Part shown: positions 48,750 to 57,092 of the stretch, in pieces
Position numbering within the stretch: the stretch's first letter is position 1
Layout: each line of letters begins with the position of its first letter
DNA from: Cupriavidus neocaledonicus
GTDB lineage: Bacteria > Pseudomonadota > Gammaproteobacteria > Burkholderiales > Burkholderiaceae
Direction of reading: 5' to 3'
NCBI RefSeq assembly: GCF_000372525.1
Contig: NZ_AQUR01000087.1
Coordinates: 1 to 64,000, forward strand
DNA: 64,000 nt
Program-made: the position numbers and the translations under genes
The notes under the pieces: model-generated
Databases searched by the model: none
What the model saw: only the letters and a program-made list of their open reading frames with translations
What the model was told of the DNA's origin: nothing

Positions 48750-49079
48750 TTACTTATTGACGGCGTCCTTGGCCTTGTCGGCGCCGGCGTTGACGGCATC
48801 CTTGGCGGCCTGCTTGGCATGCTCCATGGCGTTGCCGGCGTCTTCCTTGGCCTTCTCCGCGGCGGCGGAAGCGTTGGAGGCGGCGTCGCTGGCGGCAGCC
48901 TTGGCGGCATCTGCGGCGTTGCTGGCGGCAGCGGCGGCATCGCTTGCGGCGGCCTTGGCGGATTCCGCGGCGCTCTGCATCGCGCTCTCGGCGTTCGAGG
49001 CGGCGGGCGGCGCTTCTTCCTTCTTGCTGCAAGCGGCCATGGCCGCGGTGATCATCAACAGCGCGAGCAGTTTTTTCAT
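48750..49079 (-). CDS. Ala-rich amphipathic lipoprotein
   Basis: 109 aa. Signal peptide MKKLLALLMITAAMAAC with a lipobox. The mature part is built of imperfect 11-residue units (AESAKAAASDAAAAASN, KAAASDAASNAS, KAKEDAGNAMEHAKQ) that form one long amphipathic helix, like LEA or apolipoprotein repeats. It lies between prfA and prmC with its own promoter and terminator. The role is unknown; envelope stress or membrane association is a guess. Confidence 0.8.
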   Translation of the reverse strand: MKKLLALLMITAAMAACSKKEEAPPAASNAESAMQSAAESAKAAASDAAAAASNAADAAKAAASDAASNASAAAEKAKEDAGNAMEHAKQAAKDAVNAGADKAKDAVNK

Positions 49080-49147
49080 GATTTCGTCCTAGCTATGTTC
49101 TCGGGAGTGACTACCCGGCACCATTCTCCGTTTGCCGGTCGAAATCG

Positions 49148-49176
49148 ATTATAGACAGCGACTTTACCCCTGCCAG
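49148..49176 (-). promoter_or_regulatory. Sigma-70 promoter of the Ala-rich lipoprotein gene
   Basis: On the minus strand: ctggca, 17-nt spacer, tataat (49148-49153), about 69 nt before the start codon. Confidence 0.55.
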
Positions 49177-49270
49177 TGCTGTTTCAAGCATTTACAACAA
49201 ATACAAAGCAATCGGTGAATTTACGCGGTGTTCGTCGCCGTAGCTTCATGCAAGGGCTGTAAAGTGCCGC

Positions 49271-50353
49271 TCAGGCGTCTTCGCCCAAGGCGGCCAGCTG
49301 GTCCGCCTGGTGCTCGGCGGACAGCGCCGACAGCAACTCGTCCAGGTCGCCGTCCATGATCATGTCGATCTTGTACAGCGTCAGGTTGATGCGGTGATCG
49401 GTCACGCGGCCCTGCGGGAAGTTGTAGGTGCGGATGCGGTCGCTGCGGTCGCCCGAGCCGATCAGGTTGCGCCGGGTGCTGGCCTCGCGCGCCTGCGCCG
49501 CGCGCGCCTGCATGTCCTTGATGCGGGCGGCGAGCACCTTCATCGCCTTGTCCTTGTTGCGGTGCTGGCTGCGGTCATCCTGGCATTCGACCACGATGCC
49601 GGTGGGCAGGTGGGTCAGGCGTACCGCGGAATCGGTCTTGTTGACGTGCTGGCCGCCCGCGCCCGAGGCGCGAAAGGTGTCGATGCGCAGGTCGGCCGGA
49701 TTGATCTCGACCTCGCCGACCTCGTCGGCCTCGGGCATCACGGCCACCGTGCAGGCGGAGGTATGGATGCGGCCCTGCGCCTCGGTGGCGGGCACGCGCT
49801 GCACGCGGTGGCCGCCCGATTCGAACTTCAGCCGGGAAAACGCGGCATCGCCGGCGATCCGGATGATCACTTCCTTGTAGCCGCCGAGGTCCGATTCCGA
49901 TTCGCTCATCACCTCGACCTGCCAGCGCTGCCGTTCGGCATAGCGCGTGTACATCCGCAGCAGATCGGCGGCGAACAGCGCGCTTTCCTCGCCGCCGGTG
50001 CCGGCGCGGATTTCCAGCAGCAGGTTGCGGTCGTCGTTAGGATCCCGGGGCAGCAGCAGGCGCTGCAGGCTGGCCTGCAGCGCTTCCAGCCGGTCGCGCG
50101 CGGCGGCGATCTCGTCCGCGGCGAAGTCCTTCATCTCGGGGTCGTCGAGCAGCGCCTGCGCGGTGGCCAGGTCATCCTGGGCCTGCCGGTACTGGCCGTA
50201 TTGCTCGGCCACGGGCGACAGCTCGGCATGCTCGCGGCTGAGCTTGCGGTACTGGTCGATATTGGCGGTCGCGTCTTCGCGCGCGAGCAGGGCGTTGACT
50301 TCGTCGAGTCGCTCGGCCAGTTGGTCGAGCTTGGCAAGCATGCTGGCTTTCAT
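49271..50353 (-). CDS. prfA: Peptide chain release factor 1
   Basis: 360 aa, the full RF1 length. GGQ motif in [17 protein letters not shown]; the P-x-T-type codon-recognition segment [14 protein letters not shown]; the [10 protein letters not shown] start matches other RF1s. It reads UAA and UAG and releases peptides. It follows hemA by about 100 nt on the same strand; the GGQ Gln is the target of the nearby PrmC. Confidence 0.95.
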   Translation of the reverse strand: MKASMLAKLDQLAERLDEVNALLAREDATANIDQYRKLSREHAELSPVAEQYGQYRQAQDDLATAQALLDDPEMKDFAADEIAAARDRLEALQASLQRLLLPRDPNDDRNLLLEIRAGTGGEESALFAADLLRMYTRYAERQRWQVEVMSESESDLGGYKEVIIRIAGDAAFSRLKFESGGHRVQRVPATEAQGRIHTSACTVAVMPEADEVGEVEINPADLRIDTFRASGAGGQHVNKTDSAVRLTHLPTGIVVECQDDRSQHRNKDKAMKVLAARIKDMQARAAQAREASTRRNLIGSGDRSDRIRTYNFPQGRVTDHRINLTLYKIDMIMDGDLDELLSALSAEHQADQLAALGEDA

Positions 50354-50453
50354 CGGGGCGGACAGGGAATGGGGTGGGCCGGGCCGCGCGCACAAAGACG
50401 GGGGGCGGCAGCGAGGGCGTGCCGGGCGCGGCGCGCCGGCAAGGCGAGCGGGG

Positions 50454-51758
50454 CTAGCGCTCGGAATGGCTGCTGTGGCGGAACAGGCCCGGCACCAGGC
50501 GCAGCAGCGCCTCGCGGTCCTCGCCCTGGGTGTGGTTGAGCGCGTGCGTGGGGCCGTGCAGGAACTTGCGCGTGAGCGCGCCGGAGAGCGCCTCGAGCAC
50601 GGCCTGCGGATCGTCGCCGCGCGCCAGCATGCGGCGCGCGCGTTCCAGTTCGGCCTGGCGGATGGCTTCGCCGCTGCTCTGCAGTTCCCGGATGACCGGC
50701 ACCACGCTGCGGGTTTCCAGCCAGTGCATGAAGTTCTGCACGCGGCTTTCGATGATGGCTTCGGCCTGCGCCACCGCGGCCTGGCGCAGGGCGTTGCCTT
50801 CGCGCACGACCGCGCCGAGGTCGTCGACGGTATAGAGGAAGACGTCGTCCAGGCGCGCGACTTCGGGCTCGACGTCGCGCGGCACGGCCAGGTCGACCAT
50901 CATGATGGGGCGGTGCTTGCGTCGCTTGACCGCGCGCTCCACCGCGCCCAGGCCGATGATCGGCAGCGAGCTGGCGGTGCACGACACCACGATGTCGAAT
51001 TCATGCAGGCGCTCGCCCAGGTCCGACAGGCGGATCGCGTTGGCGGTCAGGCCCTGGCCGCTGAGCTGCTCGGCCAGCTTTTCGCCGCGCTTGACGGTGC
51101 GGTTCGCCACCACCATCTGGCGCGGCTGCTGCGCGGCAAAGTGGGTGGCGCACAGTTCGATCATCTCGCCCGCGCCGATAAACAGCACGCGCTGGGTCGA
51201 GACGCTTTCAAAGATCCGCTGCGCCAGTCGCACCGCGGCAGCGGCCATCGACACCGAATGCGCGCCGATCTCGGTCTGGCCGCGCACTTCCTTGGCCACC
51301 GCGAAGGTGCGCTGGAACAGCTGGTTCAGGTAAGTGCCCAGCGAGCCGGCTTCGCCGGCGGTGCGCACGGCGTCCTTGAGCTGGCCCAGAATCTGGGTCT
51401 CGCCCAGCACCATAGAATCGAGCCCGCTGGCCACGCGGAAGGCGTGGCGCACGGCTTCGGACTGCGGCAGTGCGTACAGGTGCGGCGCCAGTTCGGTGGC
51501 CGGCACGTTGTGATGCTGCGACAGCCAGCGCAGGGTGTGCTCGAAGCCGTCCGTGCCCGGCGTCAGCACGTCGGTGGCGCAGTATATTTCGGTGCGGTTG
51601 CAGGTGGACAGGATGGCGGCTTCGGTGCCGCTGCGCGCCGACAGGTGGGAGCGCAGGGCCCCCAGCGCCGGCTTGATCTGCTCGAGCGGAAACGCCACCC
51701 GCTCGCGCAGCGAGACGGGTGCCGTAGTGTGATTGATGCCGATCGCGAGCAGTTGCAT
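50454..51758 (-). CDS. hemA: Glutamyl-tRNA reductase
   Basis: 434 aa. [17 protein letters not shown] at the N-terminus, catalytic STCNRTEIY (Cys), [18 protein letters not shown] (NADPH loop) and a C-terminal dimerisation helix. It performs the first committed step of tetrapyrrole synthesis, glutamyl-tRNA to glutamate-1-semialdehyde. It is the first gene of the hemA-prfA unit. Confidence 0.95.
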   Translation of the reverse strand: MQLLAIGINHTTAPVSLRERVAFPLEQIKPALGALRSHLSARSGTEAAILSTCNRTEIYCATDVLTPGTDGFEHTLRWLSQHHNVPATELAPHLYALPQSEAVRHAFRVASGLDSMVLGETQILGQLKDAVRTAGEAGSLGTYLNQLFQRTFAVAKEVRGQTEIGAHSVSMAAAAVRLAQRIFESVSTQRVLFIGAGEMIELCATHFAAQQPRQMVVANRTVKRGEKLAEQLSGQGLTANAIRLSDLGERLHEFDIVVSCTASSLPIIGLGAVERAVKRRKHRPIMMVDLAVPRDVEPEVARLDDVFLYTVDDLGAVVREGNALRQAAVAQAEAIIESRVQNFMHWLETRSVVPVIRELQSSGEAIRQAELERARRMLARGDDPQAVLEALSGALTRKFLHGPTHALNHTQGEDREALLRLVPGLFRHSSHSER

Positions 51759-51803
51759 TGTTGGGGACTGGTGTGGTCCGAAGCGCGGCCGGACCCGGGT
51801 GCC

Positions 51804-51831
51804 ATTATACCGCCGGGACCGATCATTGCAG
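51804..51831 (-). promoter_or_regulatory. Sigma-70 promoter of hemA-prfA
   Basis: On the minus strand: ctgcaa, 16-nt spacer, tataat (51804-51809), 46 nt before the hemA ATG. Confidence 0.5.
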
Positions 51832-51925
51832 TCGCCCGCCGCGGCGGGTGGCAGGGCCGCCGGATTGCAGTATCGTTACGCCGCGGCCGGTCGCGGCTGT
51901 GATGCGGACAACACAGGAGAAGCGG

Positions 51926-52171
51926 ATGCTGGGCACCTTGATCGTGGGTTTGCTGGTCGGACTGGCGGCACGCCGGCTGCACCCGGCAGGGCGCGTGGTG
52001 ACCCTGCCGGCCGCGCTGGTGCTGGGCGCGGCGGGCGCAGCGGCGGCCTTCTACAGCGGCCGCGCGCTGCATTGGTTTGTCGACGGGCAGCTCAGCAGCT
52101 GGCTCGCGGTGATCGCCGGGTCGGCGCTGCTGGTCGGGTTCTGGGGCACGGTGCGGCCGCGCGGACGGTAA
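51926..52171 (+). CDS. Small membrane protein, GlsB/YeaQ-like
   Basis: 81 aa with three hydrophobic segments (MLGTLIVGLLVGLAA, VVTLPAALVLGAAGAAAAF, WLAVIAGSALLVGFWG). The MLGTLIVGLLVGLAAR start resembles transglycosylase-associated (YeaQ/YmgE) proteins. AGGAG is about 6 nt upstream. Divergent from hemA. The family assignment is tentative. Confidence 0.6.
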   Translation: MLGTLIVGLLVGLAARRLHPAGRVVTLPAALVLGAAGAAAAFYSGRALHWFVDGQLSSWLAVIAGSALLVGFWGTVRPRGR

Positions 52172-52243
52172 ATACTGAACCGACTTTCCGGTCAGGAATC
52201 TGCGCGCGGCTTGATCCTGGTCAGTCGGCCGCGTGGCCAGGCG

Positions 52244-53011
52244 TCAGGCCCTCGCCGCCAGCAGGCGGCGCAGTACCCCGCTGGAATAGTGGCTGGCCAC
52301 GTCGGTCAGGAATGCCGAAAAATCCACATGGGCGGTGTCGTCGGCACGGTCCGAGATGGTCCGCATCACCGCATAAGGCACGCCATACTCATGGCAGACC
52401 TGCGCTACCGCGGCGCCTTCCATCTCGACCGCCAGCAGGCCGGGCAGCCGCTCACGCAATTCCGCCACCGCGGCGGGCGAGCCGATGAACTGGTCGCCGC
52501 TGGCGATCATGCCCTGGTGCAGCGTGGGCGCCGCGACGCCGAACCTCTCGCGCACCGCGCGCGGTACGTCAACGGCGAGGTCGTGGCGCAGGAAGTCAGC
52601 GGCGGCGGCATGCAGCTCGGCCGTCAGCGCCGCATCGGCGGGGAATTCCGCGCGCTCGAGCAGCGGCACTTCATGGCGGCCGAAGAACGGGCGTGCGTCC
52701 AGGTCATGCTGCAGGGTGCGGTCGGCGATGACGATGTCGCCCACCTGCGTGGCGGCGCCGATGCCGCCGGCCAGGCCGGTAAAGACGATTTGCGAGGCCC
52801 CCAGCTCGCGGATCAGCGTGACCGTGGTGGCCGACGCCGCCACCTTGCCCATGCGCGCCAGCACCAGCACGCACGGCTGCCCGTACAAATGGCCGGTGTA
52901 GTAGTCGCGCATGCCGATGGTGCGTACCGTGGCGCGGCTGTCGTCATGGCGCATGGCGGCGACGAGGCCGTCGACTTCATCATGGATGGCGGCAAGGATT
53001 CCGAGGGTCAT
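52244..53011 (-). CDS. mtnN: 5'-methylthioadenosine / S-adenosylhomocysteine nucleosidase
   Basis: 255 aa purine nucleoside phosphorylase-like hydrolase. Motifs: LAAIHDEVDGL (catalytic Glu region), VFTGLAGGIGA, AVEMEGAAVAQVC and ISDRADD (catalytic Asp). It cleaves adenine from MTA, SAH and 5'-deoxyadenosine. The start at 53011 gives the usual MTLGILAA N-terminus. Confidence 0.88.
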   Translation of the reverse strand: MTLGILAAIHDEVDGLVAAMRHDDSRATVRTIGMRDYYTGHLYGQPCVLVLARMGKVAASATTVTLIRELGASQIVFTGLAGGIGAATQVGDIVIADRTLQHDLDARPFFGRHEVPLLERAEFPADAALTAELHAAAADFLRHDLAVDVPRAVRERFGVAAPTLHQGMIASGDQFIGSPAAVAELRERLPGLLAVEMEGAAVAQVCHEYGVPYAVMRTISDRADDTAHVDFSAFLTDVASHYSSGVLRRLLAARA

Positions 53012-53167
53012 GGGGCGTGGGGCAGCTTGGGACAAGGGCCACAGCATACCGGCCCGCGCAGGCCCGGCCTAGATGGAGCGCGACCGCACGCCCCCCTCCC
53101 ACGCAACAGGTGCGGCCCACGTATCACTTTGCTAAAGTCGCCGTCATTCCAGCACGCAAGGGCGAGC

Positions 53168-54214
53168 ATGCAAGCAACCCGCATCGGAACAAATGGCCCG
53201 GACCGCGAAGCCGTTGGCGAGCGCCGTGCCATCCGCCAGGCACTGGCCCACTGGCGCGCGCTGGGCCGCCTGGCGCCGCCGGCAGTCGCGGCGCCGTGGG
53301 CGCGCACCGAACCGGTCGCCGGTGACTGGCGCCGCTGGCTCGACACCGCGCTGATGGCGCTGGGCACCGCGCTGCTGTGCGCCGGGGTGATCGTGTTCTT
53401 TGCCTTCAACTGGCAGGACCTGCACAAATTTTCCAGGTTCGGCCTGCTCGCCGGCGCGCTCACGCTGCTGGCCGGCTTTGCCTGGCTGCGGCCGGCGGGA
53501 GATGCCGCCGGCCGGGCCGCGCTGGGCGGCGCGCAGATGGTGGCGGGCGTGCTGCTGGCGGTGATCGGCCAGACCTACCAGACCGGTGCCGATGCCTGGC
53601 AGCTGTTTGCGCTGTGGGCACTGCTGGCGTTGCCGTGGGCGCTGGCGGCGCGCGCGGCGCCGCACTGGTGGCTGGTGATCGTGGTTGGCAACCTGGCGCT
53701 GTTGCGGTACTTCAGCCTGCGCTTCGGCGTTGACGGCGTGTTCTCGCTGCTGTTCGATTCGCGCCACGTGCGCACGGCCACGCTGGCGTTGCTGGGCGCG
53801 GTGGCGCTGCAGCTGGTGCTGTGGCAGCTGCTGTGCGCAAAGGCGCCGGTGCTCGGCTTCCGCGGGCTGACCGGCGCCCGCATGCTGTCGGCGCTGGCGT
53901 GCCTGCATGCCGGCTCGCTCGGGCTGGCCAGCGTGCTGCGCAGCGACTTCGACGGCGCCGCGTTCGCGCTGGCGGTGCTGGCGCTGGCCGCGCTGGTCTG
54001 GTGGTTCCGCTGGCATGCCTTCGACATCGTGGTGCTGAGCCTGGCCTGCCTGACCGGCATCGTGCTGGCCGTGGCGGCGATCGCCAAGGTGCTGTTCGAG
54101 GGCAAGGACGATTTCGGCGCGTTCCTGTTGCTCGGCCTGCTGACCATCGGCCTGGCCGCCGCCGCGGCCGCGTGGCTGATGCGGGCCTGGCGCAGCCAGC
54201 TGGAGCAGGCATGA
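53168..54214 (+). CDS. DUF2157 polytopic membrane protein
   Basis: 348 aa with about nine hydrophobic helices. The N-terminal DUF2157 region covers WLDTALMALGTALLCAGVIVFFAFNWQDL and QTYQTGADAWQLFALWALLALPWAL. First gene of a three-gene operon with DUF4401 and GDYxxLxY proteins (ATGA coupling to the next). This trio is a conserved set of unknown function in Proteobacteria. The start at 53168 has no strong ribosome site. Confidence 0.8.
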   Translation: MQATRIGTNGPDREAVGERRAIRQALAHWRALGRLAPPAVAAPWARTEPVAGDWRRWLDTALMALGTALLCAGVIVFFAFNWQDLHKFSRFGLLAGALTLLAGFAWLRPAGDAAGRAALGGAQMVAGVLLAVIGQTYQTGADAWQLFALWALLALPWALAARAAPHWWLVIVVGNLALLRYFSLRFGVDGVFSLLFDSRHVRTATLALLGAVALQLVLWQLLCAKAPVLGFRGLTGARMLSALACLHAGSLGLASVLRSDFDGAAFALAVLALAALVWWFRWHAFDIVVLSLACLTGIVLAVAAIAKVLFEGKDDFGAFLLLGLLTIGLAAAAAAWLMRAWRSQLEQA

Positions 54215-55326
54215 GCAACGTCCTGCAGACCGAGCAACGGCTCTGGCAACAACTCGCCGCACGCGGCGAGGTACAGGGCGAGCCCCCCGCGCATCTTCAT
54301 ACGCCCTGGGCCGTGCGCTGCCTGATGGGCGCGGCGGGCTGGCTGGGCGCCTTGTTCTTCCAGTTCTTCCTGGTCGGCACCGTCTTCGTTGCCGCGCGCG
54401 AGAACGGCGTGGCGATGGCCGTCACCGGGCTGGCCATGATCGCGCTGGCCGCGCTGCTGTACTGGCGCGGCGGCGGCATCGCCGCGGGGCAGTTCGCGCT
54501 GGCGGTGAGCCTGAGCGGTCAGGGCATGGCGGTGTTCGGCCTGACCGAGGCGCTCGGCTTCACGCGCGTGGCCGAGAGCGCAGCCTTCTGGGCCGCACTG
54601 GCGCTGTTCGAAGCCGCGCTGGCGTGGCTGGTGCCCAACCGGCTGCACCGGCTGCTGTGCGGGCTGGGCGCGTGGATCGGCCTGGCCGGCGCGGTGCACC
54701 TGCTCATGGCTGGCAGCAAGCCGGAGGACTGGCTGTTGCTGACGTGGTCGCTCGGCTGGCTGGTGCCGCTCGGCGCCGCCCTGGCGGCGGGGTTCACGCT
54801 GGCCGAGGCGCGCCTGTGCGCGGACGGCCGCCATGCGCTGCTGGAACCGCTGGCCGACGCGACACTGCTGTTCACGCTGGCGGCGGCGCTGGTCGTCACC
54901 GGCATGAGCCATCCGCTGGCGTGGCTGGAGGGCCCGGAGGCGACGCGCATCCCGCTGGCGCACTGGGCCGCGGGCGGATTGACCACGCTGATGCTGGCCG
55001 GCTTCGCGCTGGCCGAATGCCGCCGGCTGGCGCTGGGCCAGGCCATGCAAGGCGCCGTGCTGGGCGGACTGGTGGCGTTCGGCGCGCTGATGGCGGCCGC
55101 GCCCGCGGTGGTGGCCGGCGTGCTTGCGCTGGGGCTGGCGCTGCGGCGGGCGTCGATGCCGTGGCTGGGACTGGGTGTCACCAGCATCGCCATCGGCTTT
55201 ATCTGGTACTACTCGGCCCTGCACTGGACCCTGCTGGCCAAGTCCGCCACGCTTGCCGCGGCCGGCGTGCTGCTGCTGGCCGGGCGCCACTGGCTGCTGC
55301 GCCGCGCGCAGATGGAGGCCGCATGA
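54211..55326 (+). CDS. DUF4401 polytopic membrane protein
   Basis: 371 aa, about ten helices (GAAGWLGALFFQFFLVGTVFVA, FALAVSLSGQGMAVFGLTEAL, WYYSALHWTLLAKSATLAAAGVLLLAGRHWL). It overlaps the upstream gene by 4 nt and the downstream gene by 4 nt. It is a likely partner of the DUF2157 protein in one membrane complex. Confidence 0.8.
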   Translation: MSNVLQTEQRLWQQLAARGEVQGEPPAHLHTPWAVRCLMGAAGWLGALFFQFFLVGTVFVAARENGVAMAVTGLAMIALAALLYWRGGGIAAGQFALAVSLSGQGMAVFGLTEALGFTRVAESAAFWAALALFEAALAWLVPNRLHRLLCGLGAWIGLAGAVHLLMAGSKPEDWLLLTWSLGWLVPLGAALAAGFTLAEARLCADGRHALLEPLADATLLFTLAAALVVTGMSHPLAWLEGPEATRIPLAHWAAGGLTTLMLAGFALAECRRLALGQAMQGAVLGGLVAFGALMAAAPAVVAGVLALGLALRRASMPWLGLGVTSIAIGFIWYYSALHWTLLAKSATLAAAGVLLLAGRHWLLRRAQMEAA

Positions 55327-55820
55327 AACGCTGGATCCTGATCGCCTGGGCGCTGACGCTGGCGCTGGCCGCCGCCGGCATCGTGGGCAAGGAGCGCCTG
55401 CTGGCGCGCGGCGATACCGTCTTGCTCAGGCTCGCGCCGGTCGATCCGCGCTCGCTGATGCAGGGCGACTACATGGCGCTGAACTTCGACATCGGCAACC
55501 AGATCCGCGCCGCCCGGGCGCACGATGCCCAGGTGCCGCGCGACGGCGTCGCCGTGATCCGCCGCGATGAACAGGGCGTGGCCAGCTTCGTGCGCGTGCA
55601 CGGCGCCGAGCGGCTGGCGCCGGGCGAGCAACTGCTGCGCTACCAGACCGCGCGTTCGCGCTGGGGCGGCATGCAGGTGCAGGTGTCGACCGACGCGTAT
55701 TTCTTCCAGGAGGGGCAGGGCAAGCGCTTTGCCGAGGCCGCGTATGGCGAGTTCCGCGTGGGCGCGGACGGACAGGCGCTGCTGGTCGGGTTGCGCGGCA
55801 AGGGGATGGAGAAGCTGTGA
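55323..55820 (+). CDS. GDYxxLxY-family membrane-anchored protein
   Basis: 165 aa. One N-terminal membrane helix (WILIAWALTLALAAAGIV), then a periplasmic domain with the name motif SLMQGDYMALNF and a terminal AEAAYGEFRVGADGQALLVGL region. Third gene of the operon; a terminator follows. Confidence 0.85.
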   Translation: MKRWILIAWALTLALAAAGIVGKERLLARGDTVLLRLAPVDPRSLMQGDYMALNFDIGNQIRAARAHDAQVPRDGVAVIRRDEQGVASFVRVHGAERLAPGEQLLRYQTARSRWGGMQVQVSTDAYFFQEGQGKRFAEAAYGEFRVGADGQALLVGLRGKGMEKL

Positions 55821-55848
55821 GGCGGGCGCGATAGGTGCCGCGCCGGTG

Positions 55849-55880
55849 AAAAAAAAGCCCGCATCGCTGCGGGCTTTTTT
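55849..55880. terminator. Strong rho-independent terminator at the island boundary
   Basis: Stem gcccgca-tcgc-tgcgggc preceded by eight A and followed by six T. It ends the DUF2157 operon; base composition changes just downstream. Confidence 0.9.
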
Positions 55881-56210
55881 CCTGGGGTCTGGCGAGTCAG
55901 ACGTTGAGCAGCCACCCCAGAGTACAACACTATTGACATTCGCTCTAACCCACTGTTTTTACGAAGAAATCTTCCTGCGCCAAGATGTCCATAGTTCGGG
56001 GTGCACCAGGGAAAATCCCTACCTGCTGCGCCACCTAGGCCGGCTGGGAAGTCCCAAGCAACTGTGAACTGCTCGATGCCGCGTCCTGCGACGTGGAGCC
56101 GCCGCGCATGACTCTAATGTAGCTGGATTGACGATACGTCGACGGTTTACAGCCAGCTTTCATTGTGCTAATTTCATCACATTGTAAAGACAATGTATTG
56201 ACAATTATCG
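55881..56210. other. 330-nt A+T-richer region at the start of the defence island
   Basis: No gene, tRNA or integrase is visible. The sequence has visibly lower G+C than the DNA to the left and ends in the operator-like repeat. It is the likely left edge of horizontally acquired DNA. Confidence 0.5.
56181..56205. promoter_or_regulatory. Operator-like ATTGT/ACAAT array before the RHH gene
   Basis: attgt-aaag-acaat followed by gt-attg-acaat, i.e. three ACAAT-type half-sites within 25 nt, ending 6 nt before the ATG. Such spaced half-sites suit an autoregulating ribbon-helix-helix dimer. Confidence 0.5.
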
Positions 56211-56444
56211 ATGCAGGAACGTAAGAGCGAAGCCGTAAATTTACGAATGTCACCGCGCACGAAAGATTTACTGCGCCGCGCAGCGGAGTCAGAACACCGC
56301 ACGCTGTCCAATATGCTCGAAGTACTTATCCTCGAGTATTGCGAGCGGCATCGCATACAGGCTTCCGACTGCAAGACGGTCAAGGGGAAGCTCTCAAGCC
56401 AGCCCCGCTCTAACGGAGAGCAGCGAGCGCTTTCTCACCGTTAG
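56211..56444 (+). CDS. Ribbon-helix-helix (Arc/CopG-like) regulator
   Basis: 77 aa. KSEAVNLRMSPRTKDLLRRAAESEHRTLSNMLEVLILEYCERH: a beta strand and two helices of the RHH fold, as in Arc and CopG. The Lys/Arg/Ser/Gln-rich C-terminal 30 residues are not part of the fold. Located 32 nt before the SLATT gene. It probably represses its own promoter and the defence module. It might also be an antitoxin-type protein, but no toxin gene pairs with it. Confidence 0.75.
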   Translation: MQERKSEAVNLRMSPRTKDLLRRAAESEHRTLSNMLEVLILEYCERHRIQASDCKTVKGKLSSQPRSNGEQRALSHR

Positions 56445-56476
56445 AAACGAAGCATAGACGACGAAGATGGAACTAG

Positions 56477-57082
56477 ATGAATAAAGATGTCTTGCTCAAA
56501 TCGATTGCAGAAACCGCCTACAACGTTGGGTACGGAGCAAAAGTAAATTTCGCGACCTTGGATATTATCGAAAAACTGCCTGGGTTTTTGTCCTTTGTTG
56601 GCCTGGTGGTTGGCATCTACGCACTATTTGTTCCCGAGCTAACTTCGAACCAAGTTGGCGCTGCGATGGTCCTCCTGGGTATCGCCGGCCTATATCTCGG
56701 AATGTATCAACCGGACAGGGACCGTTATGAGGCCGCCGGCAAGGCGCTCACGGCACAGTTTTACGAGCTCAAAAATCTGTATAACACTGCTAAATCACGG
56801 CCGGATACCGCAGATTTTACGGATTTGGTACAAGGACACAGCAGTATCCAGTCGGCGCTTGTTAATGTGTCGGTTTCTAAGCAGGTGCTTTTCAGTGATT
56901 GGTATGCGCACTACAAGTTTTTTTGGCAGCAGCAGATTGAGTGGATAGATGAGCAGAAAAGCTTCGGATTGTTTCGTGACAAGGTGCCATTGACAGCGTG
57001 GTTTGCCGCCGGTTTCGTATGTCTGCTGTTCATCTATCACTTTGCTTCCAAGCTTTCAATTTTCTCCTGCCTCGTAAAATAA
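56477..57082 (+). CDS. SLATT-domain membrane protein, candidate CBASS effector
   Basis: 201 aa. N-terminal amphipathic segment SIAETAYNVGYGAKVNFATLDIIEKLPG, then two transmembrane helices (FLSFVGLVVGIYALFV, VGAAMVLLGIAGLYLGM; residues ~34-80) in the SLATT pattern. A soluble helical region follows, and a third hydrophobic helix ends the protein (TAWFAAGFVCLLFIYHFA). SLATT proteins are predicted two-helix pore-forming effectors of cyclic-oligonucleotide systems. The downstream CD-NTase gene starts 10 nt after its stop. No separate nucleotide-sensing domain is seen, so the nucleotide may bind the SLATT protein itself. Confidence 0.75.
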   Translation: MNKDVLLKSIAETAYNVGYGAKVNFATLDIIEKLPGFLSFVGLVVGIYALFVPELTSNQVGAAMVLLGIAGLYLGMYQPDRDRYEAAGKALTAQFYELKNLYNTAKSRPDTADFTDLVQGHSSIQSALVNVSVSKQVLFSDWYAHYKFFWQQQIEWIDEQKSFGLFRDKVPLTAWFAAGFVCLLFIYHFASKLSIFSCLVK

Positions 57083-57092
57083 CAGGAATGGA

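Noticed and set aside
55980-56040. tRNA-like fragment that could mark an island attachment site
   Set aside because: No acceptor pairing, anticodon arm or T-loop consensus could be built on either strand.
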